Positions 16,136-25,968 of a stretch of 64,000 nucleotides of DNA are shown piece by piece. This DNA comes from JAVVWB01 sp036652335. Lineage in GTDB: Bacteria; Synergistota; Synergistia; Synergistales; Synergistaceae. The stretch is from the NCBI GenBank assembly GCA_036652335.1, contig JAVVWB010000009.1:17941-81940 (forward strand), written 5' to 3'. The translations under genes and the position numbers were made by a program. Position 1 is the first letter of the stretch. Each line of letters opens with the position of its first letter. Under the pieces are notes generated by a model. It was not told the origin of the DNA. It saw nothing but the letters and a program-made list of their open reading frames with translations, and made no database searches.

Positions 16136-18352
16136 TTATTTTCTTTTTGTTAGTCTTTCTGATAGGCGTGTCCATCTTTTTTTTGTAGTATCATTTTTTA
16201 TAGCCATGGCCATTGCTCTTTTTGATCCTATTATTATTACAAGTTTTTTCCCTCTTGTTATTGCAGTGTATATGAGGTTTCTTTGTAGCATTACGTAGTG
16301 CTGAGAGAGTAACGGGATTATGACAGCCGGGTATTCTGAGCCTTGTGATTTGTGTATTGACACAGCATAAGCATGTACCAGTTCTTCTAGTTCTGTATAT
16401 TCGTATGAGACTAGCCCATTGTCCATTTTTATTATTACTTTTGCTTCGTCTGGGTCTATTCTGTAGATTGTTCCTATGTCTCCGTTGTAGACGTCTTTGT
16501 CATAGTTGTTTTTTATTTGCATTACTTTGTCTCCAACTTTGAGTGTTCTGCCAAGTCTTAGGAGTTTTGTTCCAAGTCCGTCATTGAGGACTTGTTGAAG
16601 TTCTGCATTAAGTTTTAGTGTTCCTACAGTTCCTTTGTGCATTGGCGTGAGGACTTGTATGTCTTCTACTGGGTCAAATCCAAAACGCTTTGGTATTCTA
16701 TCTGTTACTAGCATTTTTATTATTTCTAGCACTTTTTCCGGATCGTTTTGTTCTATGAAGTAAAAGTCATTTAGTTTGTCAGGAGAGTTTTGGTCTAGTA
16801 GTGGCATTTCTCCATTGTTTATCCTGTGTGCATTTACTACTATGCTACTTTCTGCCGCTTGTCTGTATATTTGGTCCAGTTTTACTACAGGGCATATTTC
16901 TGATTTGATTATGTCGTTTAGTACATTTCCTGAGCCTACAGATGGTAGTTGGTTTACGTCTCCTACAAGGATTAACGATGCTTTTTTAGGTATTGCTTTT
17001 AGGAGGTGATGAAAGAGTATTTGGTCTATCATCGATGCTTCGTCTACTATTAAGAGGTCACATTCAAGTGGGCTGTCTTCGTCTTTCATAAATTCACCAA
17101 ATGAACCTGTTTGCCCTGTGTATTCAAGCATTCGGTGTATCGTTTTTGCTTCTCTTGTCGTTGCTTCTGTCATTCTTTTTGCGGCTCTTCCTGTGGGAGC
17201 AGCAAGCATTACTTTGTAGCCTCGTTCTTCTCTTATTTTGAGTATAGCTTTTATTAAGGTGGTTTTACCTGTTCCAGGGCCACCCGTTATTACCATTACT
17301 TGTGAGGAGATTGCAGTCCGCAAGGCTTCTTTTTGCTGTTCTGCAAGCTCTATCTCAAGTTCTTCTTCTACCCATGGTATTGTTACGTCTGGATTTACAT
17401 ATTGTCCGTTGTATGATGTTTCTGTGAGTGTTATTAGGTTTTTTGCAGCGTTTGTTTCTGCATAGTGAAAAGCAGGGAGGTAGACAGCACATTCTTCTTC
17501 TCCACTTTCAAGCGTGTACCATTCTACTATTATTTCTTCTGCAAGACGTGCTGCTTCTATTCCCTCTTCTGCAAGCTCTTTTGGTACTGAGAGTATTTCT
17601 GCTGTTTGTTCAGAGAGTTCTTCTATGGGGATGTATGTATGTCCTTCTCCTACAAGCTGTGTCATTACATATAAGACACCAGCTTTTATTCTTAGAGGAG
17701 AGTCTTTTGTGAAGCCCATGCTTTCTGCAATTTTATCAGCTGTGGGAAATCCTATTCTAAATATGTCTATTGCAAGTCTATATGGATTTTCTTTTAGGAT
17801 GTGTATGGATTCAGCACCATATTTTTTGTATATTCTTACAGCAAATGTTCCTGATATGCCATATTGTTGCAAGTAGATTAAGAGTTCTCTTATGTCTCTT
17901 TGTTCTATCCATGAGATTTTTATTGTTTCCAGCTTTTTTTCGCCAATTCCTTCTATTTCACTTAGTCTTTCTGGGTCGTCATCAAGTATTTTGAATGTTT
18001 CTGCTCCAAATTTGAGTACTATTCTTTCGGCTAGTGATGGTCCTATTCCTTTTATTAGTCCAGAACCGAGGTATTTTTCAAGTCCTTCTGTGGTAGTAGG
18101 TTCTATTTTTTTCGCTGACTCTATAGAGAATTGGACTCCAAATTTAGGGTGGTGTATCCATTCCCCGGTGAGTTCCACTGTTTCTCCTATTGTTGGCATT
18201 GCAAGTTTTCCTACTGCGGTTACTAGTTCTAGGTATCCAGACACATCAAGACGAAGGACACAGTAGCCCGTCTCTTCGTCGTTGTAGGTTATTCTTTCAA
18301 TTTCGCCTTTTATTGTTTTTGTCTGGGGTCTTTTGTCTTCTTCTTGTGTCAT
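16136..18352 (-). CDS. recD2: ATP-dependent RecD2-type DNA helicase
   Basis: A 738-residue superfamily 1B helicase (5'-3') of the RecD2/TraA type, which acts in DNA repair independently of RecBCD. The N-terminal extension has an OB-like segment (residues 10-85) and helix-hairpin-helix repeats (LSEIEGIGEKKLETI). The helicase core then has Walker A (VITGGPGTGKTTLI), motif II (LLIVDEASMID), motif III (LILVGDVNQLPSVGSG) and motifs V-VI (YAVSIHKSQGSEY, YTAITRGK). The length fits RecD2. It ends a pepA-amidohydrolase-recD2 operon, one base after the amidohydrolase gene. Confidence 0.93.
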   Translation of the reverse strand: MTQEEDKRPQTKTIKGEIERITYNDEETGYCVLRLDVSGYLELVTAVGKLAMPTIGETVELTGEWIHHPKFGVQFSIESAKKIEPTTTEGLEKYLGSGLIKGIGPSLAERIVLKFGAETFKILDDDPERLSEIEGIGEKKLETIKISWIEQRDIRELLIYLQQYGISGTFAVRIYKKYGAESIHILKENPYRLAIDIFRIGFPTADKIAESMGFTKDSPLRIKAGVLYVMTQLVGEGHTYIPIEELSEQTAEILSVPKELAEEGIEAARLAEEIIVEWYTLESGEEECAVYLPAFHYAETNAAKNLITLTETSYNGQYVNPDVTIPWVEEELEIELAEQQKEALRTAISSQVMVITGGPGTGKTTLIKAILKIREERGYKVMLAAPTGRAAKRMTEATTREAKTIHRMLEYTGQTGSFGEFMKDEDSPLECDLLIVDEASMIDQILFHHLLKAIPKKASLILVGDVNQLPSVGSGNVLNDIIKSEICPVVKLDQIYRQAAESSIVVNAHRINNGEMPLLDQNSPDKLNDFYFIEQNDPEKVLEIIKMLVTDRIPKRFGFDPVEDIQVLTPMHKGTVGTLKLNAELQQVLNDGLGTKLLRLGRTLKVGDKVMQIKNNYDKDVYNGDIGTIYRIDPDEAKVIIKMDNGLVSYEYTELEELVHAYAVSIHKSQGSEYPAVIIPLLSQHYVMLQRNLIYTAITRGKKLVIIIGSKRAMAMAIKNDTTKKRWTRLSERLTKRK

Positions 18353-18353
18353 G

Positions 18354-19646
18354 TTATTTTATGTATCGGATTTTTCCGTCTATTATGGTTAGTCCTACTT
18401 TCATTTTCGTTATGTCTATTTCTTCATTTTCTGCTGTTTCGGTTATAAATACTGTTACGTCTGCATAGGCACCTTTTGAGATAGTTCCTTTTTTGTTTTT
18501 ATCTCCACATAGTTCTGCGTTGTTGAGAGTATATGTTTCTATAGCTTCTTCTAGCGTTAATCTTTCAGCAGGCATCCAACCAAATCTAGGTTCGTTGTTT
18601 AGGTCTTGTCTTTGTATCATGTATCTCATGTTAAGAAATGGTGAAATAGGATGTATGGGAGAGTCGCTACCTACACCTAATACTATTTTTTCTTTTAGTA
18701 CTGTTTTTAAAGCATTGTTTTCTCTAGAACGCTCTGCTCCAACTTTTTTTATCATTATTTTGCTGTCTTCTATTATGTTGGCAGGTGTAATTTCTACCAT
18801 TAGTCCATATTTTTTCATTGTTTTGTATATTTGTGGAGAACCAATTTTTAAGTTTCTTATTCTGTGATATATAGTGCTTTCTTCACCTTTGTCTTTCCTA
18901 ACTGTTGCTATTGCTTTAATTATTTCTTCTATGGCTCTGTCTCCCTGTGCATCAAATATTATTTGGCATGGTATTTGTTCTGCCAATGTTATGATTGCAA
19001 TTAGGGTTTCTGAGGATATTAGCATTTCTCCTTTTAGTCCTAGAAAGTCACTGTATCCTTCTTTTAACGCCGCTGTACGTTCTGATATTTCTCCGTCCAC
19101 TTTTACTACTATTGCCCCTACTTTGAAGTTGTATATGTCTGTTTCGAATATTCCGGATTTTATGTAGTCTTTAAGTTGCTGTTCATTTTTTATTCTAAGT
19201 TGGTATGTTATGCGGAAAGGTATTTCTTTTTCTTCCGCAAGCATTTTGTAGAAGTCTACAGCCTGTTTCGATGATTCAAAGATGTCTGAGTCATCAGTTT
19301 GTACGGAGGTTATACCGTTTTTTAGAATTTCTATTTTTACTTTCTCATACCATTCTTTTATTTCTTCTTCTTTGTATGGGTAGTGTAGTTTGTTTTCTCT
19401 TGAGTATATGTCTCTGCCTGTAGATAACAAGTGTATGTGAGAGTCTATCAGTCCTGGATAGATGCTTTTGCCTTTCATATCTAGTACTGTTGTGTCGGTT
19501 TCACATGCTGTTAGTATTTCTTTGTCTGTCCCAAGCAGTTCTATTATTCCGTCTTTTATGTATATAGCCGTTTCACTGTTTACAACACTTGTTTCTACTT
19601 TTCCGTTTATGAGAGCTATGGTGTTCGATGTGTTGTTTAAGCGCAT
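18354..19646 (-). CDS. amidohydrolase family protein (YtcJ-like)
   Basis: A 430-residue amidohydrolase with the N-terminal composite domain, then the metal motif GLIDSHIHLLS (about residue 68), a central barrel, and the C-terminal VGSDSPIHPISPFLNMRYMIQR and ADVTVF segments typical of the YtcJ/imidazolonepropionase-like group. Such enzymes hydrolyse amide or related bonds with bound metal; the substrate is unknown. It lies 12 bases after pepA and one base before recD2, so it is co-expressed with a peptidase. Degradation of a peptide-derived compound is a reasonable guess only. Confidence 0.82.
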   Translation of the reverse strand: MRLNNTSNTIALINGKVETSVVNSETAIYIKDGIIELLGTDKEILTACETDTTVLDMKGKSIYPGLIDSHIHLLSTGRDIYSRENKLHYPYKEEEIKEWYEKVKIEILKNGITSVQTDDSDIFESSKQAVDFYKMLAEEKEIPFRITYQLRIKNEQQLKDYIKSGIFETDIYNFKVGAIVVKVDGEISERTAALKEGYSDFLGLKGEMLISSETLIAIITLAEQIPCQIIFDAQGDRAIEEIIKAIATVRKDKGEESTIYHRIRNLKIGSPQIYKTMKKYGLMVEITPANIIEDSKIMIKKVGAERSRENNALKTVLKEKIVLGVGSDSPIHPISPFLNMRYMIQRQDLNNEPRFGWMPAERLTLEEAIETYTLNNAELCGDKNKKGTISKGAYADVTVFITETAENEEIDITKMKVGLTIIDGKIRYIK

Positions 19647-19658
19647 TTTTATACCTCT

Positions 19659-21113
19659 TTATAGTTGCATTATTAGTGAGATGAGAGTTCTTGTACCAAA
19701 TCCAGAAGCACCTTTTGAGTAGTATGTCTTTGGCGTTTTTATGAAGTCAGCTGCTGCTATGTCTAGGTGAGCCCATTTAATTTCTTCTGCAACAAATTCT
19801 TCAAGGAACATTGCCGCTGTAATTGCGCCACCGTATCTTTCTCCGCAGTTTACTAGGTCTGCAAAAGGAGATTTAAGTGATTTTCTTAGTTCTGGGTCGT
19901 CTAGAGGTAGTTTCCAGTATCTTTCTCCTGTTGACTTGCCTGATGCTATTATTTTTTCTCCAAGTTTATCATCGTTTGTGAATAGGCCAGCTGTGTTCGT
20001 CCCAAGTGCAACAGCACAAGCTCCTGTTAGTGTCGCTATGTCTACTATTATGTTCGGTTTTAGTTCACTCGCATAGGCAAGCGCATCTGCTAAGGTTAGT
20101 CTGCCTTCTGCATCGGTGTTGTTTACTTCTATTGTTTTGCCGTTTCTTGCTGTTAGTATGTCGTCAGGTCTGTAAGCACGACCACCAGGCATGTTTTCTG
20201 CCGCAGCTATGATTACCGTTACTTTCCATGACGGTTTAAGTTTTGAGATTGCTTTTATTGCTCCTAGGACAGCGCAAGCTCCAGATTTGTCGCCTTTCAT
20301 GGTTGTCATGTAGTCTGCCGGTTTGATGTCAAGTCCACCACTGTCAAAGGTTAGTCCTTTTCCTATTAGTACTATGTGTCCTTTTTCTTTTGTGTCGGGT
20401 TTGTATGTTACTTGTATGAATCTCGGTGCGTTTGCTGAACCACGTGCTACTGCTGTGTATGCACCCATTTTTTCGTTTATTATTTTTTCTTCATTCCATA
20501 TTTCACATTCGAGGTTTTCTTCGTCTGCAAGAGCAAGTGCTTTTGCAGCAAGTGTCTGTGGCGTTATTATGTTACCTGGCTCGTTTGCTATGTCTTTTGC
20601 ATAACATTGTGCTTCCGCAAGGATTAGACCTTCATTTATTCCTTCTAGGTTTGCATCATAGATGTTTATTTCTTCTGGAATTCTATGTTCATCTTTTTCT
20701 TTTAGTATGTATTTGTCAAATTTATATGTAGCAAATGTTGCACCTTCAGCTATTGCTTTTGATGTTTCTTTGTCTGTTGCATTGTCACAGTATATTGTTA
20801 TGGATATGTTTTCTTTTGTTGTTGCAGTTTTTACAACATTGAATGTAGCTGTCCTAATTTCTTCATTTAGGTTAGCTTTTTTCTTGCCAAGACCTGCCAA
20901 TATTATTTTCTTTGATGGATTAGAGGGGTAGGGCATTGAGAGGATTGTTCCTGCTTTTCCAGTAAAATTTTCTGTCAATGCATATTCCTTTATAAATTTT
21001 GCTGTTTCTGCTCCAAGGAGTGCAAGTTCAAGGTTTTCTGTTTCAGTTATAAGTATTGCTGTTACTTCTGTCTCTTTTATGTTTACTGTTTTGTCTAGTC
21101 TGTTTATTCTCAT
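19659..21113 (-). CDS. pepA: leucyl aminopeptidase (M17, PepA type)
   Basis: A 484-residue cytosolic metallo-aminopeptidase that removes N-terminal residues from peptides. The M17 signature NTDAEGRLTLADAL and the metal-binding GKGLTFDSGGLDIKP and MKGDKSGA segments are complete, as is the C-terminal GASGFGTRTLI. The N-terminal regulatory domain is full length. It is the first gene of a three-gene operon and has a TATTAT -10-like element upstream. It fits an organism that lives on peptides and amino acids. Confidence 0.95.
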   Translation of the reverse strand: MRINRLDKTVNIKETEVTAILITETENLELALLGAETAKFIKEYALTENFTGKAGTILSMPYPSNPSKKIILAGLGKKKANLNEEIRTATFNVVKTATTKENISITIYCDNATDKETSKAIAEGATFATYKFDKYILKEKDEHRIPEEINIYDANLEGINEGLILAEAQCYAKDIANEPGNIITPQTLAAKALALADEENLECEIWNEEKIINEKMGAYTAVARGSANAPRFIQVTYKPDTKEKGHIVLIGKGLTFDSGGLDIKPADYMTTMKGDKSGACAVLGAIKAISKLKPSWKVTVIIAAAENMPGGRAYRPDDILTARNGKTIEVNNTDAEGRLTLADALAYASELKPNIIVDIATLTGACAVALGTNTAGLFTNDDKLGEKIIASGKSTGERYWKLPLDDPELRKSLKSPFADLVNCGERYGGAITAAMFLEEFVAEEIKWAHLDIAAADFIKTPKTYYSKGASGFGTRTLISLIMQL

Positions 21114-21254
21114 TTTTATTCCTCCAAGTCTTTTTGCATTACTTGTCTATAATACCACTTTTTAGGGCATTTTTTGTAGAATTGTGCTGTATGTTTTATT
21201 TCTTTCTGCTATACTTTGTGTATATTTGCATATATTTTGAGGAGTATGATTTTT

Positions 21255-22190
21255 TTGGATAGTTCTATAAAAAAACAAATTGCTTTTATCTATGATGTTT
21301 CTCTCCCTGTTTGTGCAGTTATTTCTCTTTTCTCTTTGATGTCATTGGGGGCTGCGTATTTTCATCCACGTCAGGTTTCATTTTCTGTTTTTATTTTTAA
21401 TCATCTTTTGTGGCTTCTTTTTACTTTTGATTTTATTTCAAGACTTTGTATTGTTAATAATTTTAGACATTTTTTAACAAGTCATTTAGCAGAGCTTATT
21501 TCTATTCTTCCTATTGCTCCTGCTGTTTTCGTGCTTGATATGCTTGGTAGTATCAATTTAGATTGGGTACCACAGAGTATTTTTAATTTTATTTTTCTTG
21601 CTACTTTTTTTGCATATCTTTGCAGAGTTTTTATTATGCAGAGACGTTTTTTTAAGACAAATCAGTTGCATTATGCTTTAGCAATTACTTTTACAGCTTT
21701 GGTTATCGCAGCTTTTCTTTTTGCTAAGTTTGAGGGACGTAGTTATTCAGATGGTATTTGGTGGGCTTTTGTTACTGCAAGTACTACTGGTTTTGGAGAT
21801 GTTGTTCCCGCTACTCAGGGCGGTAGGGTCGTAGGGATGTTTTTGATGGTAGTTGGACTTGCTTGTATTAGTATGCTTACAGGTATTATTGCAGGTCGAC
21901 TTATGCATGGAGGCTCATTACGGTACGTCGAAAATGAAAATATTAAGTTTATTATTCAGAGATTGTCTTATTTTCATTCTCTTTCTACCAGTGAGTTAGA
22001 TGAGATTTGCGTTATTTTAAAGGCAGTTAAGGAAAATCAAGTTATGTCTGATGGATTAACTTCTACAAATCTTTCTAATTACGGCAATGATTCCAATAAG
22101 TGTCATGGAAAGTTTTTGCAGTTTCTTAGGTCTAATTTTAAGCCAGATCCTAAAGATGACTCTTCCCTTGAAGATAAGTTTATAAAGTAA
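21255..22190 (+). CDS. potassium channel-like ion channel protein
   Basis: A membrane protein of about 311 residues with the voltage-gated cation channel layout: several hydrophobic helices (about residues 15-130), a pore loop and a final helix, then a hydrophilic C-terminal tail of about 100 residues. The selectivity filter reads TTGFGDVVP, a K+-channel TxGxGD filter. There is no obvious S4 row of arginines and no complete RCK domain, so gating is unclear. A GAGGAG ribosome site is too close to the ATG at 21246 (one base) but well placed for TTG at 21255, which I prefer. It stands alone between divergent pepA and converging eutC. Confidence 0.78.
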   Translation: MDSSIKKQIAFIYDVSLPVCAVISLFSLMSLGAAYFHPRQVSFSVFIFNHLLWLLFTFDFISRLCIVNNFRHFLTSHLAELISILPIAPAVFVLDMLGSINLDWVPQSIFNFIFLATFFAYLCRVFIMQRRFFKTNQLHYALAITFTALVIAAFLFAKFEGRSYSDGIWWAFVTASTTGFGDVVPATQGGRVVGMFLMVVGLACISMLTGIIAGRLMHGGSLRYVENENIKFIIQRLSYFHSLSTSELDEICVILKAVKENQVMSDGLTSTNLSNYGNDSNKCHGKFLQFLRSNFKPDPKDDSSLEDKFIK

Positions 22191-22212
22191 TTTTGTTTAG
22201 ATTAAAATAAAT

Positions 22213-22239
22213 AGGTGGGTGACTTTTAGTCATCCACCT
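22213..22239. terminator. bidirectional terminator between the channel gene and the eut operon
   Basis: AGGTGGGTGAC and GTCATCCACCT pair over eleven positions (one wobble) around a TTTTA loop, with a T-rich flank on either strand. It marks the end of the ethanolamine operon. Confidence 0.88.
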
Positions 22240-22252
22240 GTTTTGTTTTTTC

Positions 22253-23140
22253 TTACAGTTTTAGTTTTAGTCCAGAAGCTTTTTGGTCAATCATTTTTTT
22301 GATTATGTCTGCTATGTGTGCTCCTGCTTCTACTGGGTTTGTACCTTCTGCATATATGTTTGAGACTATGTTTCTAATTGTTTCTGGTGCACCGATGTAA
22401 CCTTCATAGGTCATGTATCCACTTAGTGATGAGCTTGTAGCAAGACCTGGTCTTTCTCCTAGAAATACTATTGTTACTTTTGAGTTTACCGCTTCTGTTA
22501 CAGCATCCATAGCACGTACTCGTCCATATTTTAGATAGAAAGGTGTTCCTACTTTTAACCCATTTGCTTTTAGCCCTTGCATTACTGCCGGGAGTAGGTC
22601 TGGCAGGTTGTTTTCTACAGCAGATGTAGATAAGCCGTCTGAGAAGTATACTTGTACATCAGGGTTCATTACACATTCTTTTTTTATTTCATCTACTGTT
22701 TCTTTTGATAGCTGACAGCCTAGGTCTGGACGTGTGAGAAATTCGTCTTTTGTCTCACATACAGTAGTGTAAGTTTTTAGTTGCATTTTTTCTAGCACTT
22801 CTTCTGATATGTCGTTAAAGACTGCGTCCATTGCAGCAGCATGGTCTGCTAGGAAACGAAGGTGGGTTGTTGTAGTGCACCTTGGACCAGCTCTCCAAAC
22901 TCCAAGACGTGCAGATGTAGTTGCTTTTATTTCCATGAAGTCTGCAGGGTTTTCAGGGTCCGGTGTAGAAAGAACTTTTCTAAAGTCTATTGCAGAGATG
23001 TCAGGGACTTCTCCACTTGATTTAATTTGTTCTTGTTGTTTTGTTGATTTTTTTTCTGTTGGTTGTTGTTTGTTGTTTTCTTTTACTACGTCTTCTATTA
23101 CTTGTTTAATTAGGTCTTTGAGCATTGCATCATTTGTCAT
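22253..23140 (-). CDS. eutC: ethanolamine ammonia-lyase, small subunit
   Basis: A 295-residue small subunit of the adenosylcobalamin-dependent lyase that splits ethanolamine into acetaldehyde and ammonia. The core from about residue 50 carries TSARLGVWRAGPRCTTTTHLRF-type sequence and the closing GERPGLATSSSLSGYM block that binds cobalamin. Residues 1-20 (MLKDLIKQVIEDVVKE within them) form an amphipathic helix, followed by a Gln/Lys/Ser-rich linker of about 25 residues. That is the pattern of an encapsulation peptide directing enzymes into bacterial microcompartments, and a shell gene lies in the same operon. It is 13 bases after eutB and is the last gene of the operon. Confidence 0.95.
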   Translation of the reverse strand: MTNDAMLKDLIKQVIEDVVKENNKQQPTEKKSTKQQEQIKSSGEVPDISAIDFRKVLSTPDPENPADFMEIKATTSARLGVWRAGPRCTTTTHLRFLADHAAAMDAVFNDISEEVLEKMQLKTYTTVCETKDEFLTRPDLGCQLSKETVDEIKKECVMNPDVQVYFSDGLSTSAVENNLPDLLPAVMQGLKANGLKVGTPFYLKYGRVRAMDAVTEAVNSKVTIVFLGERPGLATSSSLSGYMTYEGYIGAPETIRNIVSNIYAEGTNPVEAGAHIADIIKKMIDQKASGLKLKL

Positions 23141-23153
23141 TTTATTTTCCCCC

Positions 23154-24521
23154 TTACTTTAGGAATATGGAGCCGTCTCCGGCTTTTTCTGTAAGTAGTC
23201 CATTTTCGTCCATAATTCCGCGTTTTATTAGCCATTTGTGGAATTCGGGGGCAGGCTTTTTGTTAGTGAGTTCTCTTAGTGTTGCGTCATCGTGGAAGCT
23301 TGTGTCTACATAAGCAAGCATTATGTCGTCACTTACAGGCACACCCATGTAAAAGTTCGCCCCTGCAACTGCAAGTAGCGTTGTTGCCATTTCTTGGTCA
23401 TCTTTGTTTATTGAGGTGTGGTTTGTGAAGCATGGAGCCATTCCCATTGGGAGTCCCATTAGTTTACCCATGAAGTGGTCTTCTAGGTTTGCTCTTAGTA
23501 TTTCTTTGCCATCATATATTGTTTCTGGTCCAATGAAACCACTGACGTTGTTTACCATGAATGGATCAAAATTTCTCGCAAATCCATAGGTTCTTGCTTC
23601 AAGTGTCATTTCGTCTACGCCACAGTCCGCGTCTATTGATACTTCAGAGCCTTGTCCTGTTTCAAAATATAGTAGGTTAGGGCCAGAAGCAATGGAGTTT
23701 TGACGTGCCAAAGCATATGCATCACGACAAAGCTGTGTGTTTACACCAAAGTTGTCGATTGCTGGCCCCGTCCCTGCTATTGATTGGAATATCATGGAGA
23801 GAGGGGCGCCTTTCTCCATGGATTCCATTTGCGTAGTCATGTGTGATAGAACAACTATTTGTGTAGGTATTTCGTTTTTCATCATGAAGTCATATAGTCC
23901 ATCAGCGATACGTCTTGTACTGTTTACGTTATCTTCAACAGGGTTTATTCCAAAGCAAGCGTCGCCCGAACCATAGGAGATTCCTTCCATTATTCCAAGA
24001 AGTATCTGTTTGGGGTCATCTGTGGTGCTGTTTGTCTGTAGTCTATATGAGAGTGTTCCTGGAAGGCCAACTACGGTGTTACAACGTGTTACTACTGTGA
24101 TTTTTCTTGCAGCATATACAAGGTCCATTGCAGACATTATTTTTGCTACAGCAGCCGCTACTTCACCAGGAAATGCTCTGTGATAACGACGAAGCATTTC
24201 TCCTGTCGTTTTGTGGTCAAGTATCCAGTTTCTAAATTCGCCTATTGTCATTGTTTTGATTTCTTCATAGGCACGTTTGTTCATTCCGTCTATGTTTACT
24301 CTTGTAACTTCATCAGTCTCATATGGTACAGACGGATTTTCTGTTATGTCTTGTATCGTGATTTCAGAGAGGACAACTTTTGCAGCTATTCTTTCTGATA
24401 CAGTTTCAGCTGCTATTCTTTGAAATCTGTCAGCTGATTTAGGTTCATTTGCCTTTGCTAGAACATCGTTTAAATTTTTAAAGGTGTAGCCTTTGCCGTT
24501 TAAATGTGTCGATAATTTCAT
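23154..24521 (-). CDS. eutB: ethanolamine ammonia-lyase, large subunit
   Basis: A 455-residue catalytic subunit that forms the TIM barrel for adenosylcobalamin-dependent cleavage of ethanolamine. The length and the sequence are typical, including KIMSAMDLVYAARKI, VVTRCNTVVGLPGT, YFETGQGSEVSIDADCGVDE and NDVSGFIGPETIYDG-like blocks. A strong ribosome site (GGAGGGG) precedes the ATG. The 73-base gap to eutW holds no convincing hairpin. The complex needs cobalamin and, in other organisms, the reactivase EutA, which is not in this window. Confidence 0.97.
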   Translation of the reverse strand: MKLSTHLNGKGYTFKNLNDVLAKANEPKSADRFQRIAAETVSERIAAKVVLSEITIQDITENPSVPYETDEVTRVNIDGMNKRAYEEIKTMTIGEFRNWILDHKTTGEMLRRYHRAFPGEVAAAVAKIMSAMDLVYAARKITVVTRCNTVVGLPGTLSYRLQTNSTTDDPKQILLGIMEGISYGSGDACFGINPVEDNVNSTRRIADGLYDFMMKNEIPTQIVVLSHMTTQMESMEKGAPLSMIFQSIAGTGPAIDNFGVNTQLCRDAYALARQNSIASGPNLLYFETGQGSEVSIDADCGVDEMTLEARTYGFARNFDPFMVNNVSGFIGPETIYDGKEILRANLEDHFMGKLMGLPMGMAPCFTNHTSINKDDQEMATTLLAVAGANFYMGVPVSDDIMLAYVDTSFHDDATLRELTNKKPAPEFHKWLIKRGIMDENGLLTEKAGDGSIFLK

Positions 24522-24594
24522 TTTTACCCCTCCAGTAAGACTATAAGCATTTGTTTAACGTGTGTTTATGTTTACTGCCTTAGCATCAGGTCAG

Positions 24595-25968
24595 CTATTC
24601 TATAAAGTTAAATGATATTACTGTTCCTTTTATGTCTGTTTCTATTTCTATTTCTCCACCAAGTTTTTCTCTTACTATGGTCTGTGCAAGTTTGAGCCCT
24701 GCTGCATCTTGTCTTATGTTATGTGGGTCAAATCCTGTCCCGTTGTCAGCTATTGTTATTTTAGTTAGCATTATAATTTTTTCTTGGTTTATCGTTATTT
24801 TGCCCGATTTTCTACCATTAAAAGCATGTTTCATCGCATTTCTTAGTAATTCGTTGACAATGAGTGCAACGGAAGATATTTTTTCTGCCGAAATTTTTAC
24901 GTCTCTTCCCGTAATTTCTATTTGTATTGAGTTTGTATCATTCATGAAGTCGGAGTGTACTTTTTCTCTTATTCGTTTTAGTACATTTGAGAGAGATACC
25001 TTTGAGCAGTATCCATATCCTTCCTCTTCAAGTCCTGCTTCAATAGTGTTAATTTTTGCAGAGATGTCACATAATACAGTTTGTATTTCTTTGTTTGTTT
25101 CATTTTCTCTTTTGTTGTTGAGAAAACCACATAGAAATTGTAGATTATTTTTTATTCTGTGCCTGAATTCGCTCATTTCAACTAAGTGAAGTTTTTGTTC
25201 TTTTTCCAAATTGCGAAGCTGAGTTATGTCTTTTACTATTAGTGCATATTTAGTTACATTAGACTTTATGTTTACTTTTTTGTATTGGTAGACTATGTTT
25301 CCTGAGGTCACTTCGCCCCAATGGTCGTTGTCTGCTATTTCTTCTATTATTTCCGGTATTATGTTTGATGTAGACATTCCTTGTAGGTCATCAACATAGC
25401 CAAGTTGTTTGTATAAAATTTTTGCCGCTTCGTTGCATTCAAAAATTTTTTCGTTGTGGTCTACAAGTAGTACAGCTTCTGGTACGTTACAAAATAACCA
25501 ATTTACGTTTTTTACCAAGTTGCTGTTATCGTTGCATTTTTCTCTTTTCTTGCTTGGTTCATTTGTTTCTTTAAATTTTTTTTCATAGATTAGAGCTGCT
25601 AGCATTTTCCCTTTGAAAAAGAGTGGAAATACATTTTGTACTACGGACATTTCTTCTGGTACAGAGTATGCCTTTACTCCCGTTGTTGGCACACCTAAAC
25701 GAAAGGATCTGTCTACAGCTGGTTCGTTCTGCCAACTTACCAACATTCCTATCAAGGATTTGGTGTAGAGGCTGTTCCCATTGGACGGTTTTGCCTCAGC
25801 AACTACTATCGCTGTTCTTCCTGTAAGAGATCTACAATCTATAAAAACATCAAGTTGATGAGCATCTGAGAGTGCCTGTAATTTCTTTGAGTATTTTTCA
25901 AGAAATAATATCTCTTTTTCTGTTAAGTCTGTAAATTTTTCACATAGAGATATTGTCGTTTCTTTCAT
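24595..25968 (-). CDS. eutW: ethanolamine two-component sensor histidine kinase
   Basis: A 457-residue cytoplasmic sensor kinase of the EutW type. The N-terminal 150 residues form the ethanolamine-sensing region, a PAS-like domain spans about 160-255 (LLVDHNEKIFECNEAAKILY), the HisKA_2 dimerisation helix has the phospho-accepting His in EFRHRIKNNLQFLCG, and a HATPase domain follows (VNELLRNAMKHAF, DNGTGFD). No membrane segment is seen, as for known EutW. Its ATG overlaps the last base of the eutV stop (TGATG), the usual coupling of kinase and regulator. The partner eutV gene is interrupted here, so what this kinase phosphorylates is in doubt. Confidence 0.92.
   Translation of the reverse strand: MKETTISLCEKFTDLTEKEILFLEKYSKKLQALSDAHQLDVFIDCRSLTGRTAIVVAEAKPSNGNSLYTKSLIGMLVSWQNEPAVDRSFRLGVPTTGVKAYSVPEEMSVVQNVFPLFFKGKMLAALIYEKKFKETNEPSKKREKCNDNSNLVKNVNWLFCNVPEAVLLVDHNEKIFECNEAAKILYKQLGYVDDLQGMSTSNIIPEIIEEIADNDHWGEVTSGNIVYQYKKVNIKSNVTKYALIVKDITQLRNLEKEQKLHLVEMSEFRHRIKNNLQFLCGFLNNKRENETNKEIQTVLCDISAKINTIEAGLEEEGYGYCSKVSLSNVLKRIREKVHSDFMNDTNSIQIEITGRDVKISAEKISSVALIVNELLRNAMKHAFNGRKSGKITINQEKIIMLTKITIADNGTGFDPHNIRQDAAGLKLAQTIVREKLGGEIEIETDIKGTVISFNFIE

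Noticed and set aside
24522..24594. Second ANTAR-type leader between eutW and eutB
   Set aside because: A TAGC/GCTA hairpin with a nine-base loop is present, but there is no six-base loop with the needed pattern and no terminator with a U-run.
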